Source of the DNA: Flavobacteriaceae bacterium
Lineage (GTDB): Bacteria; Bacteroidota; Bacteroidia; Flavobacteriales; Flavobacteriaceae
Assembly (NCBI GenBank): GCA_018623195.1
Contig: JAAZVY010000002.1
Span: 20,446-84,445 of the forward strand
Direction of reading: 5' to 3'
Length of the DNA: 64,000 nucleotides
Under the pieces are notes generated by a model. The model was not told the DNA's origin. It saw nothing but the letters and a program-made list of their open reading frames with translations, and ran no database searches. The number at the start of each line of letters is the position of its first letter. Position 1 is the stretch's first letter. Made by a program: the position numbers and the translations under genes. Positions 49,208 to 59,698 of the stretch are shown here, one piece after another.

Positions 49208-51246
49208 AATGATGCATTTATCGGTTTGTAGTTCTTAGGATCTGTGATCGGTAATGAACAACTTCCTTCTACACATGTAAAGATAGAGGTTTGTTCTTCT
49301 GAATAACGATTTCTGAACAGATCAAGATTCGAATTGTTTTCGCTCGCGGCGATGATTCGATTAGAAACCCATGTTGAATCTAACTGGTCTGACCACTTAA
49401 AAGCCTTTTTGCCACTTATTATAGTTACCTCAAAGGGGTTTTCTAGTAATAGGGATAGGCGAAGCCAATTCGAATGGTTCTTGGGGAATTGATTCACGCG
49501 ATCTCTCATTTGAGAAAGCATCGCTTGTGCCCTGGTCTTCAGATCTTCACCAAATCCTAATTGATAGAGTTTATAGAAATTAATGGCCATCACTGAATTA
49601 GATGCGCTTACAACATTGTCCTCTGTTTCTATACTTCGTCGTATGAGTTCTCGGCTATTCGCTGAGGTATAGTAAAACAGGGCGTCTTCAGAACTAAATT
49701 TTTCAATCACATACGACTTCAACTTTACGGCTGCCGTTAAGTAATTTTCATTGAAGCATAATTCATACCCTTCAATGAGTGCCGCTACGGCAAACGCGTA
49801 ATCTTCTAGTACTCCGTCAAGTGTAGCTCGCTTGCCCGTATGGTTTCTTAAAAGACTGCCGTCCGCACCAATGCGGTTATATACAAAATCAACAGCCTTG
49901 ATTGCGGTTTCTTTTATCGACGGATGCTCTCTGAGTGCAAATCGGTAGGCTCTACTGAGGCCTATAGCCATCATAGCCGTATTACTCAGCAATATTTTGT
50001 GATCTCGAAGGGGAAGGGATCTACTTTTTCTAACCTCTTTCAATCGCTGAATGGCTTGTTCTAGTTGCATTGAAACCTCTAATTCATCGATTCCTAGCTT
50101 AGCGGCAAGGTCTGAATTGCTTGAAGTTCGGATGAGAACATAGTTGCCTTTTTCCCAGTAACCATAGTCGTTGATGTTGTAGGCTAAAGAAAACAATTCG
50201 TAATTACTTCCAAGTTGTTGTTGTAGTTCATCCTTGGTGAAAACGTAATAGGCTCCTTCTTCAAGGATTCCTTCGGCATTTAGGGAGTCTGCATCGTATG
50301 CGGTGAAACATCCGCCAGTATCTGGATCAATAAAATGGGATCGGATGAATGCGGCTGTTTTTGCTGCGATTTCTTTAAAGAAAGGCTCCTTAAAATATTG
50401 GTATGATTCAGCGTAAAGTCCTAATAATTGTGCGTTGTCATAGGCCATTTTTTCAAAGTGAGGAATGTGCCATCGATCATCAACACTGTATCTTGAGAAT
50501 CCACCGTCGATAGGGTCAAAAATACCTCCGTACCCCATCCTAAGAAGACTCGTTTTAATGAGTTCGTGTGTCTCTGCATTAGGCTTTAGACTCACGCAAT
50601 GCAACAGATACTCGAGCGTATTGGGCATCATGAATTTTGGAGCGCCTTTGAATCCGCCATAAATCGGATCTAGGGCTTCTAGATAGGTCTTTATGGCAAT
50701 GGAATGGTCAATAGCCTCAGGACTACTAGACTCAGAAACAATTTCAGTCATTCCTTTTAATCCTCGAGACAGTGAGGCTGCGTATTCTAGAACTCGTTCG
50801 ACATCTTCGATGTAAATAGAAACGAGTTGATTCAGAGAGGCGAGAAATCGTTCTTTGGGAAGATAGGTGGCTCCCCAAAAGGGCCTCCCGTCGGGTAGAC
50901 AGATAACGTTGAGTGGCCATCCTCCTGACCCAGTCATGAGTTGAAGTGCATCCATGTATATTTGATCGACGTCAGGCCTCTCTTCGCGATCCACTTTGAT
51001 GGAGATAAAATGTTGTTTTAGAAAATCGGCTACTTCTTGGTCTTCAAAGCATTCTGATTCCATCACATGGCACCAGTGGCAGGCAGAATAACCAATGCTT
51101 ATGAACAACAGCTTTCGTTCTTTTCTGGCTCTGTCAAGAATTTCTTGGTTGAAGGGCTTCCAGTCTACTGGGTTGTAAGCGTGTTGCAAGAGGTATGGTG
51201 AACTCTCATGCTGTAAATCATTGGCTTTATTTGAATCACTAGCCAT
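49204..51246 (-). CDS. DUF255 thioredoxin-domain protein (YyaL/SSP411-like)
   Basis: QHAYNPVDWKPFNQEILDRARKERKLLFISIGYSACHWCHVMESECFED; helical barrel C-terminus. Confidence 0.94.
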   Translation of the reverse strand: MASDSNKANDLQHESSPYLLQHAYNPVDWKPFNQEILDRARKERKLLFISIGYSACHWCHVMESECFEDQEVADFLKQHFISIKVDREERPDVDQIYMDALQLMTGSGGWPLNVICLPDGRPFWGATYLPKERFLASLNQLVSIYIEDVERVLEYAASLSRGLKGMTEIVSESSSPEAIDHSIAIKTYLEALDPIYGGFKGAPKFMMPNTLEYLLHCVSLKPNAETHELIKTSLLRMGYGGIFDPIDGGFSRYSVDDRWHIPHFEKMAYDNAQLLGLYAESYQYFKEPFFKEIAAKTAAFIRSHFIDPDTGGCFTAYDADSLNAEGILEEGAYYVFTKDELQQQLGSNYELFSLAYNINDYGYWEKGNYVLIRTSSNSDLAAKLGIDELEVSMQLEQAIQRLKEVRKSRSLPLRDHKILLSNTAMMAIGLSRAYRFALREHPSIKETAIKAVDFVYNRIGADGSLLRNHTGKRATLDGVLEDYAFAVAALIEGYELCFNENYLTAAVKLKSYVIEKFSSEDALFYYTSANSRELIRRSIETEDNVVSASNSVMAINFYKLYQLGFGEDLKTRAQAMLSQMRDRVNQFPKNHSNWLRLSLLLENPFEVTIISGKKAFKWSDQLDSTWVSNRIIAASENNSNLDLFRNRYSEEQTSIFTCVEGSCSLPITDPKNYKPINASL

Positions 51247-52159
51247 TTACTGCGATTACTTGTCCGACCTGATCGCCAAGCATGTTTTGTAGCATGGTTT
51301 CAATACCATTTTTTAAGGTAAAAGTAGAAGAAGGACATCCGCTACAAGCTCCCTGCAGAACAACGTGTACCGCTTTGGTATCTGCATCAAATTTCTCGAA
51401 GGCGATATTTCCCCCATCTGCTGCTACAGCAGGTTTTACATACTCCTCGAGGATAGATACGATTTTAGCTTCGATACTCCCTTCTTCGAAGTTTGCCAAA
51501 GGGGCAGGAGCAGGCGCTTCTTTCGTTGGGGTACCTTCGGTTGGTTTTTTACTTGCAACCTTTTGAGTAATGACCGCTTCTTGGTCACTTGCCATGAAGT
51601 CTCTGATCAGTTCTCTTAGTTCTACGGTGATTTCATCCCAGTTTCCAATATCGTATTTGGTTACTGAAACATAATTCTCATCCATAAACACTTGTTTCAC
51701 ATAAGGCTTTTGAAAAAGTGCAGTGGCAAGGGGAGCATCTTTAGCTTCGTCGATATTTTTAAATTCATACAGCGCTGGTACAATAGGTTTATTCGCGACA
51801 AACTTCATCACTCCAGGGTTAGGAGTAGCTTCGGCATAAACCGTAATGGCCTGGGGACCGCCGGTGGTGGTTTCGTGCACTACAGGCTCACCTTCATTGA
51901 GGTAATCTACCAGCCGCTGAGCGACGGCGTCCTTAACATCATCCCACTCTACAATATCATAGCGCTGAATCGCCACAAAGTTACTTGCGATGTAAACCGT
52001 CTTCACAAAGGGTAATTGGAATAATTCATAGGCCAGTGGTGCATTTTTAGTGTCGTCAATGGAGGCGAATTCATAAGTGCCTTTAACTAAAAAGTGGTTG
52101 GCTTGAAACTTGAGAATTGAAGGGTGTTTCGTTGCTATTGTGGTGATGTTGTATTCCAT
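51239..52159 (-). CDS. NifU-like Fe-S scaffold protein (two Nfu_N domains + NifU C-terminal domain)
   Basis: Tandem Nfu_N-like repeats, then GACSGCPSSTFTLKNGIE. ATG 52159 preferred over TTG 52165. Confidence 0.92.
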   Translation of the reverse strand: MEYNITTIATKHPSILKFQANHFLVKGTYEFASIDDTKNAPLAYELFQLPFVKTVYIASNFVAIQRYDIVEWDDVKDAVAQRLVDYLNEGEPVVHETTTGGPQAITVYAEATPNPGVMKFVANKPIVPALYEFKNIDEAKDAPLATALFQKPYVKQVFMDENYVSVTKYDIGNWDEITVELRELIRDFMASDQEAVITQKVASKKPTEGTPTKEAPAPAPLANFEEGSIEAKIVSILEEYVKPAVAADGGNIAFEKFDADTKAVHVVLQGACSGCPSSTFTLKNGIETMLQNMLGDQVGQVIAVNG

Positions 52160-52231
52160 TTTCAAAACTTTTTACAAAAGTACGAAGTGCTGAATTGTTA
52201 ACCTTGCCGTATTTTCGCTAAAATTTTTGAT

Positions 52232-53113
52232 ATGAAAGCAGCAGTTTTTCCGGGTCAAGGGGCTCAATTTGTAGGAATGGGTAAAGAGTTATACGAGCAA
52301 TCGGCTCTGGCTAAATCTTATTTTGAAAAGGCCAATGATATTCTTGGTTTCCGAATTACTGATGTAATGTTTGAAGGTGATGCTGAAGCATTAAAGCGAA
52401 CTGAGGTAACTCAACCTGCCATTTTTATTCATTCGGTGGTTGAAGCGTTGCTTGAAGGGGATTCTTTTAACCCTAGCATGGTTGCGGGCCACTCTTTAGG
52501 AGAGTTTTCGGCTCTTGTAGCTGCCGGCGTTTTAACCTTTGAGGACGGATTGAAATTGGTTGCTCAAAGAGCTCAGGCCATGCAAGAAGCTTGTAGTTTA
52601 CAAAAAGGGACCATGGCCGCTGTTTTGGGTCTTGAAGATGCTGTGGTTGAAGAAGTTTGTGACTCGATTGAAGGTGTGGTGGTTGCTGCCAATTACAACT
52701 GTCCTGGTCAATTGGTAATTTCGGGTGCTTACGAGGCTGTAGAGCATGCTTGTGAAAAGATGAAAGAAGCGGGAGCGAAGCGAGCGCTTATTTTGCCAGT
52801 AGGAGGTGCTTTTCATTCACCACTCATGGCTCCGGCGAAGGAAGCATTAGCATCAGCTATTGAAGCTACTACTTTTTCAAGTCCGAAGTGTCCAATCTAT
52901 CAAAATGTAAGTGCTACAGCAGTTACCGACAGCGAACTTTTAAAAGCCCAGTTGATCGCCCAATTAACGGCTCCGGTAAAATGGACGCAGAGTGTTCAGC
53001 AAATGATTGAAGATGGTGCTACTTCATTTACAGAATACGGACCAGGGAAGGTACTTCAAGGACTCATCAAAAAAATTGATCGTTCTGCTGAAGTTGCTAG
53101 TGCATCAGAATAA
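52232..53113 (+). CDS. fabD: Malonyl-CoA-acyl carrier protein transacylase
   Basis: FPGQGAQFVGMGKELY and VAGHSLGEFSALVAAG. Confidence 0.97.
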   Translation: MKAAVFPGQGAQFVGMGKELYEQSALAKSYFEKANDILGFRITDVMFEGDAEALKRTEVTQPAIFIHSVVEALLEGDSFNPSMVAGHSLGEFSALVAAGVLTFEDGLKLVAQRAQAMQEACSLQKGTMAAVLGLEDAVVEEVCDSIEGVVVAANYNCPGQLVISGAYEAVEHACEKMKEAGAKRALILPVGGAFHSPLMAPAKEALASAIEATTFSSPKCPIYQNVSATAVTDSELLKAQLIAQLTAPVKWTQSVQQMIEDGATSFTEYGPGKVLQGLIKKIDRSAEVASASE

Positions 53114-54334
53114 GCTGATCAGATAGTAAATCGAGAATCCTCCAAGAAAAATAATACCGCAATAACTGAGTACTCTCATCACTTTGGGAGGCTTAGCTTC
53201 GAAGTCATCTGCAAAAACTAGACGGTGATTCATGTAGCCGAGTATAGGGGCAAAGACAAAAGATGCAAAGGTGGCTATACTCACCAATTTTCCCATAGAG
53301 CTAGTAAACCCAATGATCACTGAAAGATTGGATAGTGATAACCCAATTACCGCTAGGTTGAAGTAACTTTTCTTTGTCCAATTTAATCGTTGGCTCATAT
53401 CCACTAAAACCCTAGCTAAGGCATCGTGTGCACTTAGACAGGTGCTGAACATCGCGGCTAATGCGGATATCGAAATTAGAACGCGGGCCCAGCTCCCTAA
53501 TTGTGCCGTAAATATCTCGGTAAGTTCTTTTGCAAAGACGACTCCACTTGCGCTTAGTGCGGTTCCTGTTCCGTAGAGCGTCATAAAACCTAGGAAGAAG
53601 AAAAATACGGCGAGCAATGCCGTGATGAAATAACCTAGATTAAACTCACGAAGGGTTTCCTTTAAGCTGGGCGGCTGCGTATGCTTCTTCAACTTTTCAA
53701 GATTCCAAAGACTCACCCAGCCAGAAGCTTCGACTGCTGTAGGCATCCATCCGATCAAACTAATTAGAAATAACAGTCCTGTTTGGTCAAAGATATCGGG
53801 AGCAATGAAATTTTCTGCGGTGGCTACTTTTCCTTTTCCTAGAGCTAAGAAAACGGTAGCTAACAGGGCGATAAAGAGAATGATAACTAGATACTTCAAC
53901 GATTTTTCGAGATAGGCGTATTTCCCTATGATAATCAGAAGACTGATTAGAATAAATAGAATCAAGGACATCGATTGCGTGCTTAGCCCGCTTCCTTGTC
54001 CGATGATATTTAATGTCATCCCTGCTGTTACCGAATAAAGGGCTGCCAAAATGGTAAAAGCACTAACTAGATTAACCCCAGCATAGATCCATAGATAAAA
54101 TTTGGAGGTTTTTGCATATCCTTCAGTTAGGGAATGCTCTTTAACCCTTGTATATCGTACACCAAATTCGAAAAAAGGGTATTTCAAAAGGTTGGCGAGT
54201 AAGATAGGAACGACCATTAACATTCCGTAAACGGCCCCAGCCTTTGTGGATAGCACTAGGTGCGAAGTACCAATTGCCATACTAGCAAAAAGCAGCCCGG
54301 GTCCAAGGCGGTTGAAAAATCGTTTAATATCCAT
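53105..54334 (-). CDS. Nramp-family divalent metal ion transporter-like protein
   Basis: 409-aa polytopic protein; GPGLLFASMAIGTSHLVLSTKAGAVYG N-terminus. Confidence 0.85.
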   Translation of the reverse strand: MDIKRFFNRLGPGLLFASMAIGTSHLVLSTKAGAVYGMLMVVPILLANLLKYPFFEFGVRYTRVKEHSLTEGYAKTSKFYLWIYAGVNLVSAFTILAALYSVTAGMTLNIIGQGSGLSTQSMSLILFILISLLIIIGKYAYLEKSLKYLVIILFIALLATVFLALGKGKVATAENFIAPDIFDQTGLLFLISLIGWMPTAVEASGWVSLWNLEKLKKHTQPPSLKETLREFNLGYFITALLAVFFFFLGFMTLYGTGTALSASGVVFAKELTEIFTAQLGSWARVLISISALAAMFSTCLSAHDALARVLVDMSQRLNWTKKSYFNLAVIGLSLSNLSVIIGFTSSMGKLVSIATFASFVFAPILGYMNHRLVFADDFEAKPPKVMRVLSYCGIIFLGGFSIYYLISLF

Positions 54335-54407
54335 ATCGAAAAGTGGTTAAATCTATTGAAAAATAGGGTTACTTCGTAGAGAAGTTTCATCGCATAGATC
54401 AACAGGT

Positions 54408-55415
54408 ATGAAAAAACTCTGGTTAGTACTGTTTTTGGTGGCAGTTTTAGACTTGCTCTTTTTAGGGTATGTCTTAGGTCCCAAGGTAGAAAGACCTTCT
54501 TTCGACAAGATCTTACCAGTAATCGATATACCCCTTGAAGAAATTGATGCCTACATCGCAGAGAAAGAAGCTAGTTTGCCGGTGAAAGAAGGAAACGAAT
54601 CTAGAATTATTTGGGCTGATTCTTCAAAAACAAAGACGCCAATTAGTGTTGTTTATTTGCATGGTTGGTCAGCTTCTGCCGTTGAGGGTGACCCGGTTCA
54701 TCGTCAAATTGCTCAGGATTTAGGAGCTAATTTATATTTGCCAAGGCTCGCCGAACACGGGCTTTCTAAAGAAGAGGCGCTTTTAGACATCACTGCTGAT
54801 GATTTGGTTGATTCGGCGAAGGAGGCCCTCAGTATCGCTCAGCTTATTGGGGATCGTGTAGTTATTGTGGCCACCTCTAATGGGGGCGCTCTAGCACTTT
54901 ATTTAGCAGAATCAGTACTTGACCTAGCAGCGCTTGTACTCTACTCTCCAAACATTGAGATTTATGATCCGACGGCGAAGCTTTTAGATGACCCATGGGG
55001 CCTTGAAATTGCTAAGAAGGTGAAAGGGAGTAACTATCACATAGCGAATATGCCTGATAGTAGAAAGCCTTATTGGTATCACAAATATCGATTAGAAAGT
55101 CTACCTCAATTGCAAGCCTTTGTTTCACGAGCTATGACCCCTATGAACTTTAAGACCGTGGATGAGCCTGTGTTTTTAGGTTACTACTATAAAAATGAAC
55201 AGGAGCAAGACAAGGTAGTTTCTGTACCTGCAATGCTTCGAATGTATGAGCAATTAGGTACCCTATCGAGTCAAAAGCGAAAGCAAGCTTTTCCAAAAGC
55301 AGGAGATCATATTTTGGCCAGTCCATTGGCATCAAATGATGTTGAGGGCGTGTATAGAGCGACCTATAACTTTTTAAAAGAAGTTGCTAATCTCGAGGTT
55401 GAGGCTCCTCATTAA
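54408..55415 (+). CDS. Alpha/beta hydrolase
   Basis: VVYLHGWSASAVEGDPVHRQIAQDLGANLYLPRLAEHG; nucleophile elbow TSNGG; C-terminal GDHI. Confidence 0.85.
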   Translation: MKKLWLVLFLVAVLDLLFLGYVLGPKVERPSFDKILPVIDIPLEEIDAYIAEKEASLPVKEGNESRIIWADSSKTKTPISVVYLHGWSASAVEGDPVHRQIAQDLGANLYLPRLAEHGLSKEEALLDITADDLVDSAKEALSIAQLIGDRVVIVATSNGGALALYLAESVLDLAALVLYSPNIEIYDPTAKLLDDPWGLEIAKKVKGSNYHIANMPDSRKPYWYHKYRLESLPQLQAFVSRAMTPMNFKTVDEPVFLGYYYKNEQEQDKVVSVPAMLRMYEQLGTLSSQKRKQAFPKAGDHILASPLASNDVEGVYRATYNFLKEVANLEVEAPH

Positions 55416-55540
55416 ATCCTCAACTTGCTTTGTAATTGAAATAAGAAGCTTCATTTTATTTCAATTTTGTTAGCCATATCTGGGTTTTTTGTCAAAGTTG
55501 ACTATATTTTAGTACCCTTGCATCAATCAAAAATCACGAA

Positions 55541-58117
55541 ATGGCCAGAAGACCTCAAATTGAGCGCTTTAATGAAGTAGTTAAGTCTAAGTTTCAGATC
55601 TATAATAGTCTGTTCTTAACGCTTCCTTTCCCGAGTATTAAAAACACTGCTCTATTACTTCCACTTTTTGCAGAAACTTGTAAAGAAGGCTTTGCAGCTG
55701 GACTTAGTCCCAATCAAATTGTAACGAACTTTTTTGACACCTATTTGAAAGATATTGGAGAAAAGGATCGCAATGATTTACTCTTCTCCTTTATTAAATA
55801 CATCGAAAGACAGGTAGTACTTTTTGACGCTATTGAGGATGCGGGCTTCTCCTACGTGAACAATATGCATGGTAGAGGTACCCTTCGCTATATTAAAGAA
55901 GAGGCTCAGAACAATAACAAATATGAAGATCTTCTGGAGTATTTAGAGCGGTTTGCTGTTCGTGTAGTACTCACTGCTCACCCTACTCAGTTCTATCCGA
56001 ATAGTGTGTTAGGTATTATTCGATCACTTTCTGCCGCTGTTAAGCGCAATGATATTGATGATATTAAGCAATTACTCGATCAACTAGGTCTTACTCCATT
56101 TTATAATAAGGCAAAGCCCTCACCACTTGATGAAGCGAATGGGCTCATTTGGTATCTAGAGAATGTATTTTATCACTCTGCGGGATCGATCGTTAATTAC
56201 CTTAGAAAGAACTTCTTTGACAATAAAGTAATCAAACATCGTTTATTTGATTTCGGATTCTGGCCAGGGGGAGACCGCGATGGTAACCCGTTTGTGACCT
56301 CAGAGATTACCATGAAGACGGCTCAAACGCTTAGACATCATATCCAGCGTAATTATTACAGGGAGATTCGAGATTTAAAAACCCGATTGACCTTCAAGGG
56401 TATTCTAGAACGAGTTGAAGAGCTTGAGACAAGGATGTATCACACCTTGTTTTTTCCAGAGCTCCCATCCTTATCCCTAGAAGAATTAGAGACTGAATTA
56501 CAATCGATACATCTAGAAATCAAGGAGAAACACAGTGGGTTATACGAAGATCTTGTATTAGATCTTATTCAAAAAGTGAAACTGTTCGGATATCATTTCG
56601 CTAGCCTTGACCTACGTCAGGATTCTAGAATTCATGAGGCGGTGTTTGCGGAGATTATCAATCATCCAATGGCAACTGCTCACATTGAAAATCTGCCCTC
56701 TAAACCTTATGCTGAACTGAGTTTAGAAGAGAAATATCAAGTACTCATCAGTTTAAAAGGATCGGTATCGTCAAGTTGGTTTGATGCAGATTCAATCACT
56801 GCTCAGACGATTGATTCGATCTATGTAATGAAGCAAATTCAGGCTGAAAACGGAGAGCTTGGAGCGAATCGATACATCATCAGTAATTGCCAATCGCTAG
56901 AACATTTATTGCAACTTTATGCGCTTGTTCGTATGTGTGATTGGGAGCATCCGACGGTAGATTTTATTCCTCTTTTTGAAACTATTGATGATTTAAATGC
57001 GGCTCCTCAAATTATGAGTGAATTCTATTCAATTACGGAGTATGCCGCCCATTTAGAAACTAGAAGAAATAAGCAGACAATCATGTTAGGTTTCTCTGAC
57101 GGAACCAAAGATGGCGGATACCTTATGGCTAACTGGGGAATCTATAAGGCTAAGGAGGCACTTAGTAAGGTTTCTACAGAGAATGGTATATCAGTTGCCT
57201 TCTTTGATGGTAGAGGAGGTCCTCCTGCTCGCGGAGGGGGTCGCACTCACGAATTTTATGCTTCGATGAGTGAGGATATTCAGGCTGATGATATTCAACT
57301 AACCGTTCAAGGACAAACGATTAGCTCTAATTTCGGAACTTTAGAGTCTTCCCAATATAACCTCGAGCAATTACTTAGTTCAGGTATTAAAAATCAATTG
57401 ACTAATAAAGGCCAGAACAATTTAAGTGACTCTGATCGCGCCACTATTGAAGAATTGGCTGAATTAAGCTACCAGGCCTACCAAGCCTTCAAAGCGCACG
57501 ATAAATTCTTACCCTATCTACAAGAAATGACCACGCTACCTTATTATGCGAAGACAAATATTGGTAGTCGTCCCGCCAAGCGTGGAGGTAAAAAGGAGTT
57601 AGCTTTTGAGGATCTTCGCGCCATTCCATTTGTAGGTAGTTGGAGTCAGTTGAAACAAAATGTTCCCGGGTTCTTTGGAGTAGGAACGGCACTTCAAGCG
57701 TTCAAGGATAGCGGTAGATTCGATCATGTTCAATCACTATACAAGAGCAATGCTTACTTCAGAACACTGATTGCAAATTCTATGATGAGTCTTACAAAGT
57801 CCTTCTTTGATCTCACTTCCTATATGTCTGAAGATCCTGTCTATGGAGATTTCTGGAAGCTGATTCATCAGGAGTACCTCAAGTCTAAGGAATTACTTCT
57901 TGAGCTGACCGGTTTTGAACAGCTCATGCAAAATGAAAAGGCAGGTAAGGCTTCGATTGAAATCAGAGAAGGTATTGTTCAGCCCCTACTTACCATACAG
58001 CAGTATGCACTCAATAGAGTTAGTAAAACCACGAATAGCGATGAAAAGCAGCTTTTTGAGAAGATGGTTACTCGCTCGATGTTTGGTAATATTAACGCTA
58101 GTCGTAACTCGGCGTAA
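55541..58117 (+). CDS. ppc: Phosphoenolpyruvate carboxylase
   Basis: VLTAHPTQFYPNSV, FGFWPGGDRDGNPFVT, FFDGRGGPPARGGGRTHEF. Confidence 0.95.
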   Translation: MARRPQIERFNEVVKSKFQIYNSLFLTLPFPSIKNTALLLPLFAETCKEGFAAGLSPNQIVTNFFDTYLKDIGEKDRNDLLFSFIKYIERQVVLFDAIEDAGFSYVNNMHGRGTLRYIKEEAQNNNKYEDLLEYLERFAVRVVLTAHPTQFYPNSVLGIIRSLSAAVKRNDIDDIKQLLDQLGLTPFYNKAKPSPLDEANGLIWYLENVFYHSAGSIVNYLRKNFFDNKVIKHRLFDFGFWPGGDRDGNPFVTSEITMKTAQTLRHHIQRNYYREIRDLKTRLTFKGILERVEELETRMYHTLFFPELPSLSLEELETELQSIHLEIKEKHSGLYEDLVLDLIQKVKLFGYHFASLDLRQDSRIHEAVFAEIINHPMATAHIENLPSKPYAELSLEEKYQVLISLKGSVSSSWFDADSITAQTIDSIYVMKQIQAENGELGANRYIISNCQSLEHLLQLYALVRMCDWEHPTVDFIPLFETIDDLNAAPQIMSEFYSITEYAAHLETRRNKQTIMLGFSDGTKDGGYLMANWGIYKAKEALSKVSTENGISVAFFDGRGGPPARGGGRTHEFYASMSEDIQADDIQLTVQGQTISSNFGTLESSQYNLEQLLSSGIKNQLTNKGQNNLSDSDRATIEELAELSYQAYQAFKAHDKFLPYLQEMTTLPYYAKTNIGSRPAKRGGKKELAFEDLRAIPFVGSWSQLKQNVPGFFGVGTALQAFKDSGRFDHVQSLYKSNAYFRTLIANSMMSLTKSFFDLTSYMSEDPVYGDFWKLIHQEYLKSKELLLELTGFEQLMQNEKAGKASIEIREGIVQPLLTIQQYALNRVSKTTNSDEKQLFEKMVTRSMFGNINASRNSA

Positions 58118-58228
58118 GGGTCTTACACTCACCTGGTATTTTGTGATATTTTCAATTTCTTTTTAGAAAGAGTTGTTTATTCCAGATGCCCATCTCATAT
58201 TTGCAGCGTTCATTCACATGATGTAATT

Positions 58229-58325
58229 GTTATCAAGAAAGGTGAAGGGAATAGACCCTATGAAGCCTTAGCAACCCTCGTTCTTCGAGAAGGTGCTAAA
58301 TTCTACCCCAATTGGGAGAGATAAC
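58229..58325 (+). ncRNA. SAM-I (S-box) riboswitch upstream of metY-metX
   Basis: P1 GTTATC/GATAAC; conserved AAGAAAGGTGAAGGGAATAGACCCTATGAAGCCTTAGCAACCCTC and AAGGTGCTAAATTCTACC. Confidence 0.92.
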
Positions 58326-58407
58326 GATGCTAAGCCACTTTGGCTACCCATCTTTTCTTTTTAGCAGTTGCCTCATTATTATTTAACCTAAAAAAAATTA
58401 CATCGTA

Positions 58408-59682
58408 ATGAGTGCACAACACCAATTCGCCACTAGCGCATTAACCGCAGGGCACAATCTCAATCAGCATGGTAAAACAGTAGCCGTGCCCATTTACCAA
58501 ACCACGGCTTATCGATTTGATTCTTCAGATCATGCTGCCGCATTATTCAATCTTAGTGAAGCAGGTAATATCTATACCCGCCTTACCAATCCTACCAATG
58601 CTATTCTAGAGGAACGTCTCGCGGCTCTTGAAGGAGGAATTGGAGCCGTAGTAACTGCTTCGGGAACCTCTGCCGTTGCAACAACCCTTCAGGTGTTATT
58701 GAAGCAGGGAGATCACATCGTAGCGTCAAACAGTGTCTATGGGGGTACGTATAATTTACTAGCGGTAACCTTGCCAAGATTAGGGATTACTACCACTTTT
58801 GTTGACCCATCAAAGATTCAAAACTTTGAAGATGCCGTAACAGAGAGTACGCGTGCGGTTTTTCTTGAATCGATTGGAAATCCAAAGTTGGATATCCTTG
58901 ACATCGAGGCCATCTCTTCGGTAGCCAAAAGACACCAAATTCCTCTAATAGTCGATAACACGGTTCCTACCCCTGCATTATTAAACCCAATAAAATACGG
59001 AGCGAATATTGTAATTCATTCTCTCACTAAGTATATCAATGGGAATGGTACTGCATTGGGTGGAGTGATCATTGACGCTGGAACCTTTGACTGGTCTAGT
59101 GGAAAATTTGATGAGTTTACTACTCCTTCACCCGGATACCACGGTCTAGTTTATCACGATGCTTTAGGAGCCGCAGCATTTATTACTAAGGTACGAATCG
59201 AAGGGCTAAGAGATTTCGGAGCAGCGCTGAGTCCGCTAAACGCATTTCAAATTATTCAAGGATTAGAAACCTTAGATATAAGAATCAAAAAACACAGCGA
59301 GAACGCCTTAGCACTTGCTGAATGGCTGGCTGCAAGACCCGAGGTGGAATGGGTAAATTATCCAGGTCACAAAAACTCTAGAGAGCAAATCTTAGCTGAG
59401 AAATACCTTCAAAAAGGAGCTAGTGGTTTACTTACCTTTGGATTAAAGGGAGGTTTCGAGGCAGCAAAAAAGGTAGCAGATGCGACGTTAATATTTAAAA
59501 TTGCAGCAAATTTTGGAGATTCGAAATCGATCATTGTGCATCCGGCTTCTACCACACACCAGCAGTTAACTGACAAGCAGCAAGAAACCACTGGGGTCAC
59601 ACCAGAGCTTATTCGCTTATCCGTTGGCCTAGAAGATCTTCAAGACCTAAAAACAGATTTAGAACAAGCCTTTCTAGCTTAA
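58408..59682 (+). CDS. metY: O-acetylhomoserine sulfhydrylase-type PLP enzyme
   Basis: Cys/Met metabolism PLP family (VAVPIYQTTAYRF, YTRLTNPTNAILEERLAALEGG, HSLTKYINGNGTALGG); riboswitch context. Confidence 0.92.
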   Translation: MSAQHQFATSALTAGHNLNQHGKTVAVPIYQTTAYRFDSSDHAAALFNLSEAGNIYTRLTNPTNAILEERLAALEGGIGAVVTASGTSAVATTLQVLLKQGDHIVASNSVYGGTYNLLAVTLPRLGITTTFVDPSKIQNFEDAVTESTRAVFLESIGNPKLDILDIEAISSVAKRHQIPLIVDNTVPTPALLNPIKYGANIVIHSLTKYINGNGTALGGVIIDAGTFDWSSGKFDEFTTPSPGYHGLVYHDALGAAAFITKVRIEGLRDFGAALSPLNAFQIIQGLETLDIRIKKHSENALALAEWLAARPEVEWVNYPGHKNSREQILAEKYLQKGASGLLTFGLKGGFEAAKKVADATLIFKIAANFGDSKSIIVHPASTTHQQLTDKQQETTGVTPELIRLSVGLEDLQDLKTDLEQAFLA

Positions 59683-59698
59683 GAAAGTATATTAGTGT

